NCBI GenBank assembly: GCA_028571685.1
Contig: CM053143.1
Span: forward strand, 195,741,829 to 195,805,828
DNA from: Heterohyrax brucei
Taxonomy: Eukaryota; Chordata; Mammalia; Hyracoidea; Procaviidae
DNA length: 64,000 nucleotides
Direction of reading: 5' to 3'
Position 1 is the stretch's first letter; each line of letters starts with the position of its first letter. Below the pieces are notes generated by a model that saw nothing but the letters and a program-made list of their open reading frames with translations, made no database searches and was not told where the DNA came from. The position numbers and the translations under genes are program-made. This document shows, one piece after another, positions 57,576 to 64,000 of the stretch.

Positions 57576-58286
57576 TCCTGACCCAGAGATCCTGCTAAAG
57601 AATTCTGCCGTGAGACTGACCTGGAGACATCCCCTCTGTCCCCACGGCTGTGGTGTTGCTGACCGCACGGTGGCCGGGCATGTCCCCTTGGAGAACTCAC
57701 TCCTGCACAGTGGATGCCACAGCTGGGAGCCTGGACGGGTAACTGCAAGTTGAGGCAGTGGGTGGTGGCACAAGGGCCATGGCAGGAGGGACTTGAGCCC
57801 CTGTCACAGCTGGGGGCTGGGGTTTCATCACAAGCAGACCACTCGCAAAGGTAGGAATCTCTCAGCTTGGGTCCCTGGAGGGGACCTCCATGCGGCATGT
57901 TACAAGTGAGCCACTGTGGACTTCACTACATGGGCTCTGTGTCACTGGCCGTGTTCTCCGGGGCAGGGTACTTAGGCTGCTAGAAAAACCCTTCCCAGTC
58001 TCAGTGAGCCCTGACCCTCTGCAGCCCCCGTCCTGCAGCCCCTGCTCTAGTTCACCCAGGAGGGCCCGCAGCTTTCCCAAGAGAGAGGCCCCAAAGGCCC
58101 AGAAGGTCACACAGCTGGACCCCCGGCCTCACTCACTGGAGCCTCTGTCTTCTAGCCTCTGGAAAGGGATGATCACACTTGCTTTCTGGTGTGCTGGACA
58201 GGTCAAGGGGCCACCCGCGGGCTACTCGCGCCCTCCACCTTTGGTGACCCGCAGAGCCACGGAGGCCTCGGGAGAGCCATGCAGCT

Positions 58287-58292
58287 AATAAA
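58287..58292 (+). promoter_or_regulatory. Candidate PSAPL1 poly(A) signal
   Basis: AATAAA followed within about 35 bp by a gt-rich stretch (tgctgtcagtgtgctttatt), the usual downstream element layout. Confidence 0.4.
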
Positions 58293-59345
58293 CCATTGGG
58301 CATCACCCACATGCTGTCAGTGTGCTTTATTCTCACAGAGGACTTCTCCTAAACTTGTTCCAACACATTCTGTCCTTCCAGACTTGTCCAGGTGTCCCCT
58401 CCTCCAGGAAGTCCACCTGGTCACTCAGCCTGGTAGGGTGCCCACAGGGTTTTCCTGCTGACCCCACAGATGGGAGCCTCTCACAGGCAGCCCAACCTGT
58501 GGTCACACTGTCCTCACACCCAGCTTGGCTGGGCAGACACAGAGCAGACACTCATCAGGGATGCACACACGTGCCCCAGTGGTGGAAGTCCTGGGAGGAC
58601 AGGACACTGAGACAGGCAGTGGACATGGATCTCTGGATGATGGGCAGCTGCAGCACAAAAGTGGGTGTGGGTCTCCCCACAGGGTCTCTGGGTCATCCAG
58701 GACACCCCCCTTCTGCCAAAGGAGTATCCTCCAAACACCAAAATAAATAAGGCCCAGGACCCCACAAACCTACAAGTGATGCCCAAGTGCTTTCCCTCCA
58801 AACCAGGGCACTGAAGGGGCAGAGGGACAGTTTGATTTCTCTTCCTCTGTGTCCCACTGGCCCAACTTGCAGGCCAAGTGCCCCACTGGGTCCCTTGGCT
58901 TCAGTTTCCCACCTCACCATCTCGGCAGCACAGGCAGGCTGGTGGGGCGGTCCTGCACAGAAGGCGCGGTGGGGGCGGTGCGGGGCTCCTAGGTCAGGCC
59001 CTGGACAGATGTCCCCTCCCTCTGCTGTGCTGCTTGCCCCTCACAGGCCTCTGTGTGACACACCTCCACACGGGCCTTGTCCACGCTGTGTGGCTGGGGT
59101 CTTATTGTACCCTACTCACGTCCCCTTCAGATTAAAGAGCCCCCGACATACACAGGGCCAGTGAATCAGCTCAGACACTGTGCTGAGGCGGTGTGGTCAC
59201 CGGGTGCCTCTACCCAGGACACCAGGACCCCCGCTACAGCCCACCCAGGACCCCTGGCAGAGAGCAGAGGGCCCCCAAGAGGCCACACCTGTGCTCAGAG
59301 TTCTGTTGATGACGCCCTGGGTGCTGGTGTATGTACGAGCGTGTC
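58293..59345. other. Unannotated stretch, nothing recognised
   Basis: A second AATAAA run (aaataaataagg) lies near 58,740. No gene or repeat family was recognised. Confidence 0.4.
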
Positions 59346-59765
59346 ACTGGGAATGCACACTCTCATGCACACATGTGGACACACACATGCACACTCACAT
59401 TCTCTCACATATACATATGTGCAGACACACGAACACTCACACTCACAAGCATGTGCCCACTCTCACACAGGCATATATGTATACTCACACACACATCTGC
59501 ACACTCACACTCTCACATGGACATGCCCACACTCATACACATGTACAATCACACATATACACGTGTGCACACTTACACTATCACACACATGTGCCCACAT
59601 GCATACACACATGCATCTTGCCTTCACACACACACGTGCCTACTCTCATACACAGGCATGGGTACACTCACACACACAGATGCATGAGCACACTTCCACT
59701 CCCACATGTGACCACTCACACATACACACATACATGCACAATCACACACACATACACACATATTG
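59346..59765 (+). repeat. Imperfect CA-rich simple repeat
   Basis: About 420 bp of cacacatgc, actcacac and acatatac words. Long Thr/His-rich open frames in all + frames (up to 243 codons) are artefacts of it. Confidence 0.9.
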
Positions 59766-60689
59766 TCTAAGAGAGCCTCCTGTGGTGCTCTTATTAGGGC
59801 TGCACTAGGTGACCAACACTCAGCAACCCTGAAGATACACTAGTTTCTCTGTCTCCAGACACATGGAGACACCGTGGGAGAGCAGGGAGCCCCGCCTTCT
59901 AGAAGGGTCTATGGAAGGTGTCTAGGCAGACGGGTATCTGACCGCTAATAATGGGGTGCAGCGCCTCACTGATGATGGGGTACAGCCCTTCCGTATTTGG
60001 CTGATGGTGGGAACTGGACCGAATGTGGGAGCTGGGCACTGCGTTTTGAGACAGGGCAGACTTACCCTGACATGGCATCAGGAAAGACCAACCACTAGGA
60101 AAGGGCATCCTAGTTACTCAAGCAGAGGGTCAAATGGAAGAAAGGCAGACCCTCAATGACACCCAAGGCTGCCCTAAGTCAGAGCCATACCGATGACAAT
60201 GCACCATGACACCCTGAGGGTTCTGGTCTTACCCAGAAGTGACTGTGGGTACAAGAGTGTGTTACACACACTCCTGTGTGTGTGTCTCTAGACCCATGAA
60301 TGAAGATTTCAGATTCCTGTGTGCACACGCCCTTCCTTTCCCTTCCTCCTTCGCCCCTGCGATGAAACTCAGGTTTTTCTCTGCTCAGTTCACATGCGGG
60401 GCCCAGAAGACACAACAACACAGCAGCAGTGAGCTCTGCTGTGGCCCACACTTTGGCTTCTAAAGACCATTCTACCTGGGGACACAGTGCTTCAAGGAGA
60501 GCGCAGATGATTCCGGAACTATTCTTCTACCAGAAACTACAGAAGGTCTCAAAGAAAGACAGCGACATGACAAAAGGACACAGGCCGGCAGGAAGGGACT
60601 CCCCATATCAAATCTAGGAACAACTTAAGTGCCAAAACAATGAGAGCAATGGTCTGTAATCTACTACATAAAACAGAAACTCAGAAGTT
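59766..60689. other. Unannotated stretch; possible LTR end at 59,766-59,820
   Basis: agagcctcctgtggtgctct and ctgcactaggtgaccaacac resemble the end of the MaLR-like LTR family. A local near-duplication (taatggggtgcagc / gatggggtacagc) lies at 59,950-59,995. Nothing else was recognised. Confidence 0.35.
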
Positions 60690-61600
60690 CAGTTTCTCCA
60701 CATAATGAAGTACATCTATGGAAAACCCACAGCTAACGTCACACTCCTCAATGGACAAAGACCAAGAGCTTTCTCATTAAGTCAGGAGCAAGACAAGGAT
60801 GTCCACTCCCTACACTGCTTTCAACACCATTTTGGAAGTCCAAGTCAGGGCAGTTAGGCTAGAAAAAATAAAAATAAAAAGGGATCCCAATTAAGAAGAA
60901 AAAAGTAGTACTATTCCTTATCATAGTTGACCTCATTCTAAGCAAAGTAAGTCCCAAAGAATCCACAAGAAAGCTCTGAGAATGAATAAGTGAATTCAGT
61001 CAAATGGCAGGGAGCAAGATCCACACTGAAAATCGCATGGGTTTCTATTCACTGGCAATGTGCAAGAGGAAAAATGAACTATGGAAACATGACCATTTAC
61101 AATGGCATTCAAAAGAATAAATAGGTTAAAAATTAATCTAATCAGGAAGAAAAAAGCCCTGTGCCTCGGAAACTACAAAACACTGCTAATAGAAAAACGA
61201 ACAAAGAACATCTAAATAAGTGAGAGAACATCCAGTGTTCATGGATTGGAAGATTTAATCAACTTAAGATGGCAACATCACTAAAGAAATCCAGATATTC
61301 CATAAAATTCCCATAAAAATCCAAACAGCCTTTGAGAAACGAGAAGAAATTTGAGACTAGCAGAGGGAAAAAAACACCAAATCCAAAGTGTTCTCAGTAA
61401 GCTTTAAGTACTGATTTCTCATCAGACACCAAGCATGCAAGAAGGCAACAGGACAACATATTTAAAATACTGAAAGAAAACAACTGTCAATGAAGAATAA
61501 TGTACTCAGCAAAATTGTTATTCAGAAAGAAAGGTGAAACCAGAATATTTACAAACTGAAAAAAGAAAAACAAGAGGGCGTAGACTTGTTATCACTAGAC
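60690..61600 (+). mobile_element. Old LINE-1 ORF2 fragment
   Basis: acatctatggaaaacccaca, ggagcaagacaaggatgtcc, gttcatggattggaagattt follow L1 ORF2 order on the + strand. Many stops; no open frame remains. Confidence 0.75.
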
Positions 61601-61651
61601 CATCCTGACAAGAAACAGTACAGCACACTTAGCCGCCGCACCACCAGCTTT

Positions 61652-61712
61652 CCACTGCCAAGCCAAGTGCCTTTGAGTCGGATCCGACTTATGGCGATCC
61701 TAGGTTTCCATC
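61652..61712 (-). repeat. AfroSINE/RTE tail fragment
   Basis: aagccaagtgcctttgagtc, ggatccgacttatggcgatc. Confidence 0.55.
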
Positions 61713-61748
61713 ACAGCAGCTAAAAAATATAAAACACCTAGGAATGAG

Positions 61749-63045
61749 GGAGTGTTGTCCTGTTGTCGTTAGGCGCAGCCCGGCTGGTGCTGACCCACAG
61801 TAACTCTGTGTTTACGCAGGATGAACTGTTGCAGGTCCTGCCCCACCCTCACAGCTGTCGCTCTGGGCCAGCCCACTGCTGCAGTCACTGTGACAACTAT
61901 CTTTTCACCAAGCATGAGGTCTGTCTTATGCTGGATTCTTCAGAGACACAGAACTACTAAAGCAAGCCCATTTTTAAATATGTATGTATGTATATAAATA
62001 GAGAAAGATTTATCTCTGGGAAAAATGGCTTCCATGATGCTAACAGCTGTCAGATCCAGTCAGTGCATCAGCTATGGCGAAAGGACACAGCCCTGACGCG
62101 CACTTATCCTGACTTGAAACCACACCGTGTCCCCTTGTTATGTTTACAAGACTCTACTCTTGATCCATGTGCAGATTTCTCACGAGCCCAATTAAATGTT
62201 ACAAAATTCCCATTCTCTGCAATGCTATCCATAATTTGCTAAGATCCACACAGTCAAACGTCTTTACACAGTCAATGAAACACAGGTCAACATCTTTCTG
62301 GTATTCTCTGCTTTCCACCGAGATCCATCTGACATCAGCAATGATGTGCCTAGTTCCACGTTCTCTTCTGAATCCGCTTGAATTTTTGGCAGTTCCTTCT
62401 CAATATACTGCTGCAGTCTCTTTTGAATGATCTTTAACAAAATTTTACTTGCATGTGATATTGTTCAGTAATTTCTCATTCAGTTGGATCCCCTTCCTTG
62501 GAAATGGGCATAAATATGGATCTCTTCCAGTCGGTTGGCCAGGGAGCTGTCCTCCAAATTTCTTGGCATAGATGAGCAGGCACTTCCAGCACTGCATCCA
62601 TTTGTTGAAACATCTCAATTGATACTCCATCAATTCCTGGAGTCTTGTTTTTCACCAGCGCCTTCAATGCAGCTTTGACTTCTTCCTTTAGTACCACTGG
62701 TTCATGATCACATGTTACCTCTTTAAATATCTGAACATCGACCAGTTCTTTCTAGTATAATGACGCCGTGTATTCCGTGAGCTTAAATGGACTGTTACTG
62801 GCAACGTGTCTTCAAAAATTCACATGGTCGATGATGCTTGGAAAACAAGCTGAAGAGGATGGGCATCACATCAGGAGTCAAAAACAACCCTTCGGGATCT
62901 GTCCTGAAGTACAACGCTGGCAGCAATACATTATACACACGTCTACGAGGAATCAGAAATAAAACTACCACTCAAAATTCAGCACCAACCACTAATGCCA
63001 AAGAGGAAGACTGAGACTTTTACCAACTTTGCAGTCAGGAAGTAA
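61749..63045 (-). mobile_element. RTE LINE with inverted 5' segment
   Basis: 61,749-61,923 is the antisense 3' tail. 62,066-62,790 is antisense reverse transcriptase; the - strand frame 62,697-62,476 encodes EVKAALKALVKNKTPGIDGV and PWPTDWKRSIFMPISKEGDP, typical of the RTE RT N-terminal fingers. 62,797-63,045 is sense RTE endonuclease sequence (cattatacacacgtctacga, caccaaccactaatgccaaa). 61,924-62,065 is a different, unclassified repeat piece. Confidence 0.7.
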
Positions 63046-63178
63046 AAGAGTTACAGCATGATAATACACAACATTGCTCAAAAATAATGTAATAGAGAGA
63101 CAAATGGAGAGACATCCTGGGCTCACAGATTGAAAGATTCGATCTCGTGAAAATGTCAATACAAACCGAAGCCATCTA

Positions 63179-63735
63179 TGAGGAGTGACAATTAAGTTCA
63201 CAAACTCATCCTAGAAAAAGTGCTCCACACCTCACTGCTGAATATCATTATGGTCATCTTCGAAGTACTCCCCTGGGGAAGCTATGCATAAGGAAGCCAG
63301 TGTCCAGTCCATCTTTCAAAACAAGTTGGGAACTCTTTTCCTGGAATGGCCCTAAGAGCTGTCATCAGGTTACCCCTCGTGTCCTGAATGCCATCAAAAT
63401 GGCTTCCTTTCAATATTTCCTTTATCTTCAGGTCAAGGATAAAGTCACTGGGGACCAGATCAGGTGAGCAGGGAGGATGTTCCAACGCAGTTATTTGTTT
63501 ACCGGCTATAAACTCCCTCACAGACAACCATGCAATTAAGCTTGAAATCTTGCCACCGTGCGCAATAGCCATTCCAGAAAGAGTTCTAAAATTGCTCTGA
63601 AGGGTGGACTAAGTGCTGGTGTCAGTGCACAGCCTGGGAAGCTATGCACTGCTTTGAACATGGCCACAGTGATGTTCAGCAATGAAGTGTATAGTTCTTA
63701 CAATAATTAAGTTCACAGACTTGACGGACCTTGTA
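63179..63735 (-). mobile_element. Tc1/mariner element, internally deleted, copy 2
   Basis: 557 bp flanked by TA on both sides (63,177-63,178 and 63,736-63,737). The L1 sequence joins across it as gccatc-TA-cattcac. The - strand frame 63,572-63,282 encodes the transposase C-terminus with PPCSPDLVPSDF, including the last acidic residue of the mariner triad, and KIKEILKG. Left end gtgacaattaagttcacaaa; the right end reads tacaaggtccgtcaag on the - strand. The transposase N-terminal half is absent, as in copy 1. Confidence 0.85.
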
Positions 63736-64000
63736 TACATTCACTGTAATCCTGATCAAAATTTAATCAGCCTTCTTTACTAAAAAGGGAAAGCTAGTCC
63801 TGGGCTTACATGGAAAGAAGTCCCATATAGCCAAGTAATTTTGAAAAAGAGGAACAAAGTGGGAGACCTTGTACTCTTCAATTTCAAAACACAGTGTACA
63901 GATACAGTAATCAAAACAGCCTGGTACTAATTATTGATAGACACAGCGACCAATGGAACGGAATTGAGAGCCTAGAAATAAAACCATTTATCCGTGGACA

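Larger units (their letters stand above)
57459..58292 (+). other. Probable PSAPL1 3' UTR
   Basis: No coding feature is seen after the stop. An antisense MIR core at 57,515-57,570 (caatttcacagatgagaaac) lies within it. The first canonical AATAAA downstream is at 58,287-58,292. Extent is inferred only from that signal. Confidence 0.4.
61722..64000 (+). mobile_element. Second L1 ORF2 fragment carrying RTE and mariner insertions, runs off the window
   Basis: Host L1 pieces: 61,722-61,748 (aaaacacctaggaat), about 63,050-63,178 (aaatggagagacatcctggg) and 63,736-64,000 (taatcctgatcaaaatttaa, caaaacagcctggtactaat, gaccaatggaacggaattga). The RTE at 61,749-63,045 and mariner at 63,179-63,735 lie between them. 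Confidence 0.7.

Noticed and set aside
59077-59808. 243-codon + strand open frame rich in His and Thr
   Set aside because: Translation of the CA-rich simple repeat; all three + frames are open there.
1-64000. SORCS2 exons on the - strand
   Set aside because: I looked for VPS10-domain, PKD and cytoplasmic-tail motifs in the open frames and found none. Small exons could still be missed by eye.

Overview
The window is nuclear DNA of a placental mammal, almost certainly an afrotherian and probably a paenungulate (elephant, sirenian or hyrax). The main reason is the dominant SINE: many copies of a tRNA-headed element whose body matches the AfroSINE family, in both orientations. Alongside it are RTE-clade LINE pieces of the elephant RTE1_LA type, MaLR-like LTRs with an afrotherian body, L1 3' ends and old mammalian MIRs. 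Species was not determined.

Only one protein-coding gene can be supported: a single-exon PSAPL1 (prosaposin-like 1) at 56,565-57,458 on the + strand. It encodes 297 residues against about 520 in human as I recall it. It keeps the signal peptide, two complete six-cysteine saposin B domains (C-like and D-like) and the C-terminal SapA domain. It lacks the first two saposin B domains, and its N-terminal SapA domain is frame-broken. In human PSAPL1 lies inside an intron of SORCS2 on the opposite strand, so most of this window is probably SORCS2 intron with SORCS2 on the - strand. No SORCS2 exon was recognised.

Layout: 1-6.6 kb, mostly unique-looking sequence with SINEs, a 37-bp tandem repeat and an ATCC microsatellite. 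6.7-8.1 kb, a - strand L1 3' end. 8-20 kb, AfroSINEs, a decayed 4-8-bp-type simple repeat, mariner copy 1 and an RTE 3' end. 20-25 kb, MaLR-like LTRs, a perfect hairpin and a solo ERV-type LTR with TATA box and poly(A) signal. 27.4-29.6 kb, a 2.2-kb minisatellite. 31-42 kb, sparse, with 46-bp and 43-bp tandem repeats, an L1 3' UTR and a longer tRNA-derived SINE. 43-46.7 kb, an L1 with a cleanly nested LTR, then a pile of AfroSINEs. 49.7-54 kb, a decayed but nearly colinear RTE LINE with nested insertions, then an old L1 interrupted by an LTR. 56.5-58.3 kb, PSAPL1 and its probable 3' UTR. 59.3-59.8 kb, a CA-rich repeat. 60.7-64 kb, L1 ORF2 fragments carrying an RTE with an inverted 5' segment and mariner copy 2.

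There is no operon-like organisation, CRISPR array or prokaryotic system here. The strongest oddities are the shortened PSAPL1, the two same-sized internally deleted mariners, the nested RTE and the minisatellite. All repeat boundaries are by eye and approximate unless exact ends are stated.
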